DNA of 64,000 nt. Source: Desulfovibrio psychrotolerans (GTDB taxonomy: Bacteria > Desulfobacterota > Desulfovibrionia > Desulfovibrionales > Desulfovibrionaceae). A program made the position numbers and the translations under genes. The notes under the pieces are model-generated. The model had not been told where the DNA came from, ran no database searches, and worked only from the letters and a program-made list of their open reading frames with translations. Where the stretch lies: positions 157,579 through 221,578 of the forward strand of contig NZ_BLVP01000036.1 in NCBI RefSeq assembly GCF_013340305.1, read 5' to 3'. Of the stretch, positions 17,394 to 25,953 are shown piece by piece (the stretch's first letter is position 1; each line of letters starts with the position of its first letter).

Positions 17394-18977
17394 TCAGTCT
17401 TCGCGGTAGTGGCAGCCTATGCTCTGCCGGTTCCGCTTGGCGGCAAGGGTTATCACATGCGCCGCCTGACATCCGTGGAACAGGTCTATGAGCCGTTTGG
17501 AAAGCGGAGTCCGCTTATAGAAATCGTGCACGTTCTTGGCAAGCTGCCCCATGTCTTCCACGGCGCGCGAAAGGCGGCTCGTGGTGCGGGTTATGCCCAC
17601 ATAGTTCCACATGGTATGGCGGATGCGTGCCCAGTCCTGCGCAATAAGGGCGGGGTCGTCGTTGTGCTCCTCGCCCGTGGGGTCCCAGTCGGGCACTGCA
17701 TCGCGCAGCCGTCTGCTTAACCTGCGGGTTATGCGCTTGCAGATGTCGTCGGCAGAAGAATGCCCCCATAACAATGCTTCCAGCAGCGATGTGGAGGCCA
17801 GACGGTTGGCACCGTGCACGCCGGTGCAGTTGCATTCGCCCACGGCGTACAGCCTCTCCAGCGTGGTGCGGCCCCTCGGGTCCGCCAGAATGCCGCCGCA
17901 GAAATAGTGGGCAGCGGGCACCACGGGAATAAGTTCCCTGCGGATATCTATCCCAAGGTCCAGACAGCGCCGGAAAATGGTGGGAAAACGCATGGCAAGG
18001 TCGTGCTTCACCCCGCTCGGGTCCAGATACACGCAGTCCTCGCCCTTCTTGAGCATTTCTTCCACAATGGCGCGGGCCACAATGTCGCGCGGGGCAAGGT
18101 CGGCGCGCGTGTCATAGCGCTGCATGAACGGCTCGCCCTTGGCGTTCACCAGCCGTGCGCCTTCGCCGCGCATGGCTTCGGTGATGAGGAACCGTCGTTC
18201 GGAGCGGTGGAAGAGAGCGGTGGGATGAAACTGCACATACTCCGCGTTGTGAATGCGTGCCCCTGCGCGCGAAGCCATGGCAAGCCCGGAGCCTATGGAC
18301 GCCGGGCTGTTGGTGCTGTGCAGGTAAATCTGACCCACCCCGCCCGTGGCAAGCACGGTGTAGTTGGCCAGCATGGTTTCCACATGCCGCAGCTTTTCGT
18401 TAAATACATAGGCCCCCACGCACTGGTTGTTCAGCTGATATCTGAATTCCTGGTCGCGCGTGTGGTGGTGGCTGGTCAGCAGGTCCACCGCCGTCCGGTT
18501 GGTCAGCACGGTAATGTTGGGGTGCGTAGTCACCGCCTGTATCAACCCGTCCATGATGGCCCGGCCCGTATAGTCCGCGCAGTGCAGAATGCGCGGCACC
18601 ATGTGTCCGCCCTCGCGGGTAAGGTCCCATTCGCATTCCGCGTCCGGGCTTGCCTTGGCAAAGGGAATGCTCAGCCGTTCCACCAGAATGCGCCGTACAG
18701 ATTCCGGTCCCTTGGTGCACAGGTAGCGCACCGCGGTCTTGTAGTTGCGGTTGTGCCCTGCGGTAAGAATATCTTTTTCCAGAAGCCGGGGGTCGCCCGC
18801 CGTGGCTTTGTAGACAATGCCCCCCTGTGCAAGGGCAGAGTTGCCGTTGTCCAGCGAGTCTCCGGAGGTGATGAGGGTGCATTCAACACCGCTGTCCGCA
18901 AGGCTCAGGGCGGTGGTGCACCCCGCAATGCCAGACCCGATGATAAGAACGGGGGTAATATGGCGATATGTGCTCAT
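17394..18977 (-). CDS. nadB: L-aspartate oxidase NadB
   Basis: FAD enzyme oxidising L-aspartate to iminoaspartate, the first step of de novo NAD synthesis. The 527 residues open with the FAD loop VLIIGSGIAGCTTALSLA, followed by NGNSALAQGGI. The succinate-dehydrogenase-like active-site segments are EYVQFHPTAL, EAMRGEGARLVN and YFCGGI, and the C-terminal FAD contact is YAVGECNCTGVHGANRLASTSLLEAL. A helical tail completes the fold. In this genome fumarate or another acceptor is likely to reoxidise FAD under anoxia (inference). Last gene of nadC-nadA-nadB, 108 bases after nadA. Confidence 0.97.
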   Translation of the reverse strand: MSTYRHITPVLIIGSGIAGCTTALSLADSGVECTLITSGDSLDNGNSALAQGGIVYKATAGDPRLLEKDILTAGHNRNYKTAVRYLCTKGPESVRRILVERLSIPFAKASPDAECEWDLTREGGHMVPRILHCADYTGRAIMDGLIQAVTTHPNITVLTNRTAVDLLTSHHHTRDQEFRYQLNNQCVGAYVFNEKLRHVETMLANYTVLATGGVGQIYLHSTNSPASIGSGLAMASRAGARIHNAEYVQFHPTALFHRSERRFLITEAMRGEGARLVNAKGEPFMQRYDTRADLAPRDIVARAIVEEMLKKGEDCVYLDPSGVKHDLAMRFPTIFRRCLDLGIDIRRELIPVVPAAHYFCGGILADPRGRTTLERLYAVGECNCTGVHGANRLASTSLLEALLWGHSSADDICKRITRRLSRRLRDAVPDWDPTGEEHNDDPALIAQDWARIRHTMWNYVGITRTTSRLSRAVEDMGQLAKNVHDFYKRTPLSKRLIDLFHGCQAAHVITLAAKRNRQSIGCHYRED

Positions 18978-19085
18978 TTTCTGGCCTGTTGCGAGTTCCT
19001 GTTTGGAGAGCCTGTCGGACGTTCTGCCGGAATTTTCACCGGATATGTTTGACGGATATGCTTGCCGGAGATGTTCCTGCCAAAC

Positions 19086-20120
19086 TTACGCGCACGCCTC
19101 CAGCATGCGCGTGAGCGCAAGCCGTGCATGGTCTGCAAACCCGATGGGCGCGCGCACTTCTTCTGCCGTGCCGTTTGCCACGTCCTGCAAGGTTATGGCC
19201 AGCTTCTCTTCGGTTACGCTTGCCATGTGGGAGCACGCGCTTTCCAGCAGGGGCACCACGGTTTTGCGACCCCGGTATTCCTGTGCAAGCCGCTCCACCA
19301 GATTTATTTCCGTGCCAATGGCTACAGCGGAGCCTTCCGGTGCTTCACGTACATAGTTGATGATGAACGAGGTCGAACCGGCGGCGTCAGAGGCAGCCAC
19401 CACTTCCGGTGCGCATTCCGGGTGTACCACCACGCGCACGCCGGGATGTTCCTGCCGCGCTGTCTCAATCTGCCGCAGGTTAAACCGGGCGTGAATGGCG
19501 CACAGTCCCGGCCACAGCAGCAACCGGGCACGGGCGGCGGCATCGGTGTCCACGGCATCGCCGTCCTGCCGGATGTTCAGCATATGCCACGCGCTTTCGG
19601 GAATCCCCAGCCTGTTGGCTGTGTTGCGTCCAAGGTTCTTGTCCGGGATAAAGAGCACCGCATCGCCACGTTCCATGGCCCAGCGCATCATGGTTTCCGC
19701 GTTTGCAGATGTACACACCGAGCCGCCGTGTTTCCCGCACACGGCCTTCACACCCACGGAGGAATTGACGTAGGTAAGAGGCACCACGGTGCGCCCGGAA
19801 CCGGCGAGGTGGCGCAGCACCTTGTCCACGCGGGCTGCGGGAGCCATCTGCGACATCACGCAGTTGGCGTCTTCTTCCGGCAGATATACCTTCTGTCCTT
19901 GGCGGGCGAGCAGGGCAGCCGATTCGCCCATGAAGTAAACCCCGCAAAAGACGATGTGTTCCGCCTTAACACTCTCCACCTTTCTGGCAAGTTCAAGGGA
20001 GTCGCCCTTCAGGTCCACGTGGCGGATAACGGAATCAGACTGGTAATGGTGCCCCATGATGACAAGGCGTTCCCCCAAGTCCTTCCGGATGCGGGCAATG
20101 GTTTCCGCATGGCTGTTCAT
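19086..20120 (-). CDS. nadA: Quinolinate synthase NadA
   Basis: 4Fe-4S enzyme condensing iminoaspartate with dihydroxyacetone phosphate to quinolinate. The 344-residue product has the family's repeated segments: IMGHHYQSDSVIRHVDLKGDS, DANCVMSQMAP, TYVNSSVGVKAVCGKHGGSVCTSAN, FIPDKNLGRN, HPECAPEVV and LLESACSHMA. The three cluster cysteines are expected in DANC, HPEC and SAC. The ATG at 20120 is chosen because AGAAGGA lies upstream and the alternative upstream start runs into nadC. It begins 16 bases after nadC. Oxygen-sensitive Fe-S chemistry fits an anaerobe. Confidence 0.97.
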   Translation of the reverse strand: MNSHAETIARIRKDLGERLVIMGHHYQSDSVIRHVDLKGDSLELARKVESVKAEHIVFCGVYFMGESAALLARQGQKVYLPEEDANCVMSQMAPAARVDKVLRHLAGSGRTVVPLTYVNSSVGVKAVCGKHGGSVCTSANAETMMRWAMERGDAVLFIPDKNLGRNTANRLGIPESAWHMLNIRQDGDAVDTDAAARARLLLWPGLCAIHARFNLRQIETARQEHPGVRVVVHPECAPEVVAASDAAGSTSFIINYVREAPEGSAVAIGTEINLVERLAQEYRGRKTVVPLLESACSHMASVTEEKLAITLQDVANGTAEEVRAPIGFADHARLALTRMLEACA

Positions 20121-20136
20121 GTATGTGATCCTTCTG

Positions 20137-21021
20137 TTACTGCACAAGCATGCTGAAATCCGCAGCGGGTGCGGAGTGGGTGAGCCTGCCCACGGAGATG
20201 AAATCCGGCCCCCTGTCGGAGGCGCAGGCAACGGAGCGTATGTTCTCCAGCGTCACGCCCCCGCTCACCTCGGTTTCCATGCCGTTCGGAATGATATCCA
20301 GAGCCTGGCGAATGCCCTCCGGCTCCATGTTGTCCAGCATGATGCGGTCTGCACGGCATTCCACTGCCTCGCGCACCTCTTCAAGTGTCCTGCACTCCAC
20401 CTCAATGGGCGGGCAGGGCGTGTAGCGTGCGCGCAGCATGTGCACGGCGGGAGCAATACCGCCTGCAAGGTCAATGTGATTGTCCTTGAGCATGAGCATG
20501 TCTGCAAGATTTTTTCTGTGGTTCAGCCCGCCGCCGACAAGTACCGCGTATTTTTCCGGGTAGCGCAGGCAGGGCAGGGTCTTGCGGGTATCCAGCAACC
20601 GGGAGCCCGTGCCCTGCAGTTGCCGCACATAGTCGCCGGTAAGGTTGGCTATGCCCGAAAGGTGGGCGATAAAGTTCAGGATCACCCGCTCCGCCTTCAG
20701 CAACCGGGCGGCGTCTGCCTCTATGGTGGCAACCACGGTTCTGTCCGCCACCCGTTCGCCTTCCTGTACAAGGGGCTGCCACGACCAGTCTCCGCTGCCG
20801 TCCCGTGCCGGGCATCGTTCCATCACAAGGGGGATGAGCGGCAGCCCTGCCACCAGCGTTTCCTGCTTGGCGATTATGCGTGCCGCAAGTCGGTGTCCGG
20901 CGGGGAAAATTCCCTCCGATGTCAGGTCCGGCCCGTCTTCGCGCAGGGCAAGGTCTATGGCCTGCAACAGCAATTCATGGGCCTGTCCACGGAAGAAACT
21001 GGAAAATTTTTCAATATTCAT
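20137..21021 (-). CDS. nadC: Quinolinate phosphoribosyltransferase NadC
   Basis: Makes nicotinate mononucleotide from quinolinate and PRPP, releasing CO2. At 294 residues it has normal length. Signature segments are LNFIAHLSGIAN, TRKTLPCLRYPEKYAVLVGGG, NHRKNLADMLMLKDNH and VECRTLEEVREAVE, with MLDNMEP and a final VSGGVTLENI phosphate-binding loop. It is the first gene of nadC-nadA-nadB and faces mgtE across a 249-base region that must hold both promoters. Only nadD is lacking in the window for a complete route to NAD, since nadE lies at 5-6.8 kb. Confidence 0.97.
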   Translation of the reverse strand: MNIEKFSSFFRGQAHELLLQAIDLALREDGPDLTSEGIFPAGHRLAARIIAKQETLVAGLPLIPLVMERCPARDGSGDWSWQPLVQEGERVADRTVVATIEADAARLLKAERVILNFIAHLSGIANLTGDYVRQLQGTGSRLLDTRKTLPCLRYPEKYAVLVGGGLNHRKNLADMLMLKDNHIDLAGGIAPAVHMLRARYTPCPPIEVECRTLEEVREAVECRADRIMLDNMEPEGIRQALDIIPNGMETEVSGGVTLENIRSVACASDRGPDFISVGRLTHSAPAADFSMLVQ

Positions 21022-21270
21022 GGATTGTGGTAGGAACGTCTTGATGATAGATGCTCAATGCCAAACGGGCAGAATCGATCAGGCGGTTCATGAGTGCCCG
21101 CTATCGGGTCACCATGAACCGATTTTGGTCTGCAACAGATGCTGCGGAGCCGCGTGCGTCAAGCAACGGCACCTTCTCTTTGCGTGTTTAGGACTCCGTA
21201 ACCGTTTCGTCAAGCCGTCTTCGCGTAAAGTGTGGGATGGCTTCAGGTAAATCCGGCAGGATGACAGATT

Positions 21271-22656
21271 ATGACTGATACCCGCACAACTCCCCCCATC
21301 ATTCCGGAAGAGTCTGGCGAAACGCCAAAGCCTGTAGTCATCCCCGTGGACTGCCGCGAAGAGGTGGCGAACATTTCTGTGGAAGAATTCGCCCACCCTG
21401 CGGACGCGGCGGAGCACATCCAGAACCTCACGCTCGAAAAACAGGTCTGCATGATGCAGCACCTTGCGGCAGAAGACGCCGCAGAGGCGCTGGCAGAGAT
21501 GGAAGACCGCGTCCAGACCGACATTCTGGAAAACCTCGACCCCGAGGTTGCCGCGCGCATTCTGGGAGAAATGTCTCCGGACGATGCCGCCGACGTGCTC
21601 AGCGAACTGGATGCAGATCACCGTGACCAGCTGCTCCGGTATGTTGAAGCGGAAGACGCGGGAGACGCAGAAGAAATCCGCACGCTGCTCGCCTTTGATG
21701 AAGACACGGCGGGCGGCATTATGAACACGGAAATCATAATCCTTAATCACAATCTCACGGCAGATCAGGCTATCATGCACATCCGCCGCGAGATGGAAGA
21801 CAAGGAAATTCCGTACTATGCCTACATCGTGGATGATAAGCTGCGCCTCGCCGGCGTGCTGTCTCTGCGCGACCTTCTGCTGTGCCGTCCCGGTTCCGTG
21901 CTGAAAAACGAACTTTCCGACCAGAGCCTCATCTCCGTGCTCTTCGATGTGGACCGGGAAGAAGTGGCGCACACCCTTGCCCGATACGATTTTATGGCGT
22001 TGCCCGTGGTGGATTACGAAGGCCGCCTGCTAGGCGTCGTCACCTATGACGACATCATCGACATCATCCATGACGAGGCGTCGGAAGACATGCTCGGCAT
22101 GGTGGGCGCGGGGCAGGACGAAACCGTGGATACCCCGTGGCTGGAATCCGTCAAGGTGCGGCTGCCGTGGCTTCTGGTAAACATGTTCAATTCCGCCGCC
22201 TCCGCCTTTGTGGTCTATATGTTCGAAGAATCCATAGCCACCATGGCCATTCTTGCCGTGCTCATGCCCATAGTGGCCAATCAGGCCGGAAACACGGGCC
22301 AGCAGGCACTTGCCGTGATGATCCGCCAGCTTGCCGTGGAGCGGTTCGACCGCAAAAAATCGTGGATAGCGGTGCTGCGTGAGGCAAAAATCGGCCTGCT
22401 GAGCGGACTTATCATCGGCATTGTGGTGATGTTCGCGGTGTTCGGGTTCACCCAGAATCTGCGGCTTGCACAGGTTGTTTCACTGGCGCTGGCGCTGGAT
22501 ATGGTGCTCGGTGCGCTGGCGGGGGCCTCCATTCCGCTCATCCTCAAGGAACTTGGGCGTGACCCGGCGCAGGCGTCCAGCATCTTCCTCACCACGCTTA
22601 CGGACGGTGCCGGCTTCTTCATTTTCCTCGGGCTGGCCACGGTCATGCTGCTTTAG
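21271..22656 (+). CDS. mgtE: Magnesium transporter MgtE
   Basis: Inner-membrane Mg2+ channel gated by cytosolic Mg2+. The 461 residues follow the family order: helical N domain (about 50-150, with the repeated DAADVLSELD pattern), paired CBS domains (about 155-275; AGGIMNTE, VVDYEGRLLGVVTYDDIIDIIHDE), then the connecting helix and five membrane helices from about residue 300. The pore region includes MPIVANQAGNTGQQALAVMIRQL, matching the conserved P-x-x-x-x-x-G-N-x-G-x-Q motif. The start is preceded by GGCAGGA. It is transcribed away from nadC and ends in a strong terminator. Confidence 0.95.
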   Translation: MTDTRTTPPIIPEESGETPKPVVIPVDCREEVANISVEEFAHPADAAEHIQNLTLEKQVCMMQHLAAEDAAEALAEMEDRVQTDILENLDPEVAARILGEMSPDDAADVLSELDADHRDQLLRYVEAEDAGDAEEIRTLLAFDEDTAGGIMNTEIIILNHNLTADQAIMHIRREMEDKEIPYYAYIVDDKLRLAGVLSLRDLLLCRPGSVLKNELSDQSLISVLFDVDREEVAHTLARYDFMALPVVDYEGRLLGVVTYDDIIDIIHDEASEDMLGMVGAGQDETVDTPWLESVKVRLPWLLVNMFNSAASAFVVYMFEESIATMAILAVLMPIVANQAGNTGQQALAVMIRQLAVERFDRKKSWIAVLREAKIGLLSGLIIGIVVMFAVFGFTQNLRLAQVVSLALALDMVLGALAGASIPLILKELGRDPAQASSIFLTTLTDGAGFFIFLGLATVMLL

Positions 22657-22685
22657 ATTCCCATAGCCCCACGCATAGCAACAAA

Positions 22686-22719
22686 GAGGCCGCCACTCCG
22701 AAAGGGGTGACGGCCTTTT
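22686..22719 (+). terminator. Intrinsic terminator after mgtE
   Basis: GGCCGCCACTCC pairs with GGGGTGACGGCC (one mismatch) around GAAA and is followed by TTTT. Confidence 0.85.
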
Positions 22720-22897
22720 GCTTTCCAAAACGATTGGCAGGTGGGTAACTGTATTGCATCGGTGTTCGGCGCGGGAGATGCGGAATACATCCGGCGCCCA
22801 TATCCGGCCTGCCGGGAAGATGCACAGAACCGCCCGCATCCTCTGACTGGTTGCCGCAACGCGGCAGGTTGCCTTTTCAAAGGATGTTTAAGGCAGC

Positions 22898-23584
22898 TCA
22901 GTTGCCGTGTGCAGCCTCGGCAGGGCGTACCCGGCGCGCAAGATAGAGAAAGGGCGTATCCAGCAGGGCGACGACAACCTTGAACAGGTAGGTGGTAAGC
23001 ATAATCTCCATGAGCACGGGCGCGGGAAAAACACCCCAGAAGGCCAGCGTGCAGAAGATGGAAGAATCCAGCGCCTGCGAAACAAGGGTGGAGGCGTTAT
23101 TGCGCAGCCACAGGGCGCGTCCGTTGGTCACCCGTCTCCAGAAATGGAAGGCCCACACGTCATGCCATTGCGAGACAAGATACGCCGCCATAGATGCCAC
23201 CGCCAGACGCGGCAGGAATCCGAATATACCCTCCAGCAGAGGCTGGGCAAAGTCGTCCGGTGCCGGGGTGTAGAGCAGGGCTATCTGCATGTACACGGTG
23301 GCGAGAATGAGTGTGGCAAAGCCCAGCATCACGCCCTTTTTCGCCTCCTCCTTGCCGTGCAGCTCGCCCAGCATGTCGGTGGCAAGAAACACCCCGGCGT
23401 AGAGGATATTGCCCAGTGTGGTAGTCAGTCCGAAAAGCTCCACAGTCTTCAGAACCTGAATGTTGCAGAGCAGCAGGTTGAACACGATAAGGGCAAAAAG
23501 CCCCGTCTTGCCGAACAGCCTGTACATGACCAGCGTGACGGTGAGGTCCAGCAGGGCAAAGCCTATCCAGATAAGCTCGTTCAC
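22898..23584 (-). CDS. yhhQ: Queuosine precursor transporter, YhhQ/VUT family
   Basis: A 228-residue integral membrane protein of the vitamin-uptake-like family; the E. coli member imports queuosine precursors. About six hydrophobic helices are seen, with the family hallmark GNILYAGVFLATDMLGELHGKEEAKKGV and LRNNASTLVSQALDSSIF near the centre and end. The start codon is GTG, supported by AAGGAAG a few bases upstream. An eight-bp GC hairpin lies in the leader 27-45 bases before the GTG. Substrate assignment rests on family membership; no queuosine biosynthesis gene is adjacent. Confidence 0.85.
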   Translation of the reverse strand: MNELIWIGFALLDLTVTLVMYRLFGKTGLFALIVFNLLLCNIQVLKTVELFGLTTTLGNILYAGVFLATDMLGELHGKEEAKKGVMLGFATLILATVYMQIALLYTPAPDDFAQPLLEGIFGFLPRLAVASMAAYLVSQWHDVWAFHFWRRVTNGRALWLRNNASTLVSQALDSSIFCTLAFWGVFPAPVLMEIMLTTYLFKVVVALLDTPFLYLARRVRPAEAAHGN

Positions 23585-23610
23585 GGTTTTCTTCCTTGCA
23601 AAAGGGGAAA

Positions 23611-23629
23611 GGGCCGGAATGTCCGGCCC
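23611..23629 (-). promoter_or_regulatory. Leader hairpin upstream of the YhhQ-type gene
   Basis: Perfect stem GGGCCGGA/TCCGGCCC with a three-base loop. On the minus strand it is followed by TTTCCCCTTTT and then the ribosome site. This could be an attenuator, or the terminator of an upstream transcript. Confidence 0.45.
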
Positions 23630-23718
23630 CGAGTATGCATTGTATGCGAAGGGGAATCAACGCCCGATGCTCAGGCAGCCCGCTTGTGGCTCATTTTGCT
23701 CTGTCCGTCAAGAAGCCC

Positions 23719-23836
23719 TGAGCAGGTTGGGAACAGGCCCGGAGCAGGTTGGGAACAGCCCGGACAGGCCCGGAGCAGGTTGGGAACAGCCCGGACAGGT
23801 CAGGAGCAGATCAGGAGCAGGTCGGGAACAGGTCAG
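23719..23836. repeat. 31-bp tandem repeat with about 11-bp sub-units
   Basis: Two adjoining 31-base units (23741-23771 and 23772-23802) share all but three bases and start GGAGCAGGTTGGGAACAGCC. Partial, more diverged units flank them (GGAGCAG/ATCAGGAGCAGGTCGGGAACAGG). Noncoding. Confidence 0.9.
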
Positions 23837-23977
23837 CGTGCCCTGTATTTTCGTCTAGTCCACAAAAACTGCCCCATCACCCCGGTCAGTCACTTTGCCG
23901 GACATACTCAAGACTTTTGTGTCCTGTATGCACAAGGTGCCATGCGTCTTCACGCTCCATGCACAGGCTGTGCGAGC

Positions 23978-25570
23978 CTAGCAGTTCCCCGCCAGCTTGG
24001 GTTTTCCGGTCCGGCTGAGCCTGTTCCCGGTCACGGGAGAGCCGCCGCCTGCATGTCCTGTCAGCACGGGCTGCTTGTTGCTGTCCTTGCGTGTCCGGGT
24101 CGGGTCCGCTGAAGCAGCTATATGACACTGCGTCGCACTGCACACGCGGTTTCTTCCGCACGCTTTGGCGCGGTAAAGAGCCCTGTCTGCATCGCCCAGA
24201 ATCTGTTCAGCCGTCTGCGCCTGCGTTTCCGGCACGGGGGAAAGGCCTATGCTCACGGTCACGGGAATGTTCAGGCCTTCATGGCTGAACGGGTGGCCTT
24301 CTATAATGGAGCGCAGGCGTTCTGCCAGCATAAGGGCCTGCTCATCGGGCGTGTAAGGAAGAATAACCACAAATTCCTCACCGCCGTAGCGTGCCACATA
24401 GTCGGTGGTACGCAGGGTGCTGCGCAAAAGTCCCGCAAGCTGCTTAAGCACGGCATCACCCGCCTGATGCCCGTAGGTGTCGTTAATGGGCTTAAAGTGG
24501 TCAATATCCAGCATCATCAGGGTAAAGGGCTGTGCGTAGCGTATGTGCCTCTCGGTTTCCTCCGCCAGCCGCGTATCAAAATGCCTGCGGTTGTGCACCA
24601 GGGTCAGCCCGTCCAGATCAGCGTGCTGCTTCACTTCACGGTAAAGCATGGCGTTTTTGAGCGCCAAAGCCAGATGCCGCATGGCCGATTTCAGAATCTG
24701 CAGTTGGTCCTTGCCCAGATGCAGTTCGTTGCGGGCAAGCAGGGCAAACGCCCCAAGGGTTTCTCCGCCGGTTTTCAGCGGCAGAATGACAACCTTTCCC
24801 GCTTCCGGCAGCACGGGTGCCTCCGCTTCAGCAGGGGCAAGGTACTCCGTGTGGTATTCGTCCACGGAGCGGTCAGAGAGTTTCTCCGCACTGGCAAGCA
24901 GCAACGTCACCCATTCATCGTAGGCGGCATGCGGCTGGCGTACGGGAACATACAGTCCGGCCTCAAAACGCCGTCCGGCACCGGGGGCCCAGCACACCGC
25001 CCCTGTGGCGGAAATGGGCAGCAGCATGGCAAGATCTTCCTGTGCGCTCTGCATGATCTCCAGCGGCTCAAGGCTTTCCGTGGCACGCGAGAGGAAGGAG
25101 ACAATAAAGGAAAGTATATCGTTTTTGCGTTCCAGCAGTTCCCGCTCAAGACATATCTCGCGGGTCATGCGGATGATGTCATGATAGAGGTTGTGCGTTT
25201 CCGCTGCGCGCATGAGCACATCGCGAATACGCGCCTCCGTCAGCGGCGGCTTGATCACGTCCGTGAATCCGCTGTCCAGTGCGTCTTCCAGTTCATGCAT
25301 GCTGTAGTGTCCGCCCAGCAGCAGCACGCGGGGAACAATTTCCAGATGCCTCGTGGTATTCACAGGCAGTTTCTTCAATTGGTCCCATGCGGACTTGGCA
25401 ATCCAGACAAGGCTCGGCTCGTCCCTGTCCATGTCCTTGGCGCTGGGAATGGACCCTTCAGGCAGCATGACGAGCGTAAAATCCTTCCTCCCCACGGAAC
25501 GGATAAGTGCCTCGTCAGCCTCTTCAAGGCCCATGCCCCACATTATTCTTTTCTTGCTTGTACCGCGCAT
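23978..25570 (-). CDS. Diguanylate cyclase with receiver-like and GAF-like N-terminus
   Basis: Predicted to make cyclic di-GMP. Of 530 residues, about 1-125 resemble a degenerate receiver (VLLLGGHYSMHELEDALDSGFTDVIKPP) without a clear phospho-Asp. About 165-300 look like a GAF domain. The GGDEF domain (about 325-490) is complete: LTLVHNRRHFD, MLDIDHFKPINDTYGHQAGD and the active site GGEEF at 396-400. The product-inhibition I-site RTTD (387-390) sits at the standard distance, so feedback control is expected. The last 40 residues are low-complexity. It stands alone, and the input signal is unknown. Confidence 0.9.
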   Translation of the reverse strand: MRGTSKKRIMWGMGLEEADEALIRSVGRKDFTLVMLPEGSIPSAKDMDRDEPSLVWIAKSAWDQLKKLPVNTTRHLEIVPRVLLLGGHYSMHELEDALDSGFTDVIKPPLTEARIRDVLMRAAETHNLYHDIIRMTREICLERELLERKNDILSFIVSFLSRATESLEPLEIMQSAQEDLAMLLPISATGAVCWAPGAGRRFEAGLYVPVRQPHAAYDEWVTLLLASAEKLSDRSVDEYHTEYLAPAEAEAPVLPEAGKVVILPLKTGGETLGAFALLARNELHLGKDQLQILKSAMRHLALALKNAMLYREVKQHADLDGLTLVHNRRHFDTRLAEETERHIRYAQPFTLMMLDIDHFKPINDTYGHQAGDAVLKQLAGLLRSTLRTTDYVARYGGEEFVVILPYTPDEQALMLAERLRSIIEGHPFSHEGLNIPVTVSIGLSPVPETQAQTAEQILGDADRALYRAKACGRNRVCSATQCHIAASADPTRTRKDSNKQPVLTGHAGGGSPVTGNRLSRTGKPKLAGNC

Positions 25571-25953
25571 AGCGCATCCCCTCCGTGGTCATACGGCAGA
25601 AACTGCCGAACAAGTCATACACTGGCGTTCATGCTGCTCTTTGCAAGATGGAGACCACCAAGAATAACCGCCCTCCGGCAGGGCTCCCGGTACGCCTGCG
25701 TACGGGGGGTGGGATGTACCGTGGACTGTGCAGGGAGTATGAAAAAAGAACCTTTCCGGGCAAAGGGTTATCCGCCATGGCGTTCTGCGTCGTACCCAGC
25801 GGAACACCTATGTCCAGAATGGTGGCATCCGCAATGCGTCCGTAAAAGCAGGAAAGGGCAGGGTGTCTGCTTTTTGACGCAAAGATGGCGGCAACACGCA
25901 CTCCGTGCCGTTCCGTATTTGACAAGCGGCGCGTTCTGTGTCCTTCTCATGCC
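25571..25953. other. 383-bp divergent intergenic region
   Basis: Lies between the diguanylate cyclase and a glycosyltransferase. It contains the dyad GTACGC-CT-GCGTAC (25690-25703), whose outer flanks also pair after one mismatch and which may be an operator. Short open frames here show no ribosome site or family features, so no gene is called. Confidence 0.5.

Noticed and set aside
23585-23720. preQ1 riboswitch before the YhhQ-type gene
   Set aside because: No recognisable preQ1 class I, II or III aptamer pattern was found by eye; only a hairpin is reported.
23719-23836. CRISPR-like array
   Set aside because: Units adjoin directly with no unique spacers, sub-units repeat within units, and there are no cas genes.
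25629-25925. Small minus-strand gene of about 98 codons
   Set aside because: No ribosome site or family feature; the region more likely holds divergent promoters.
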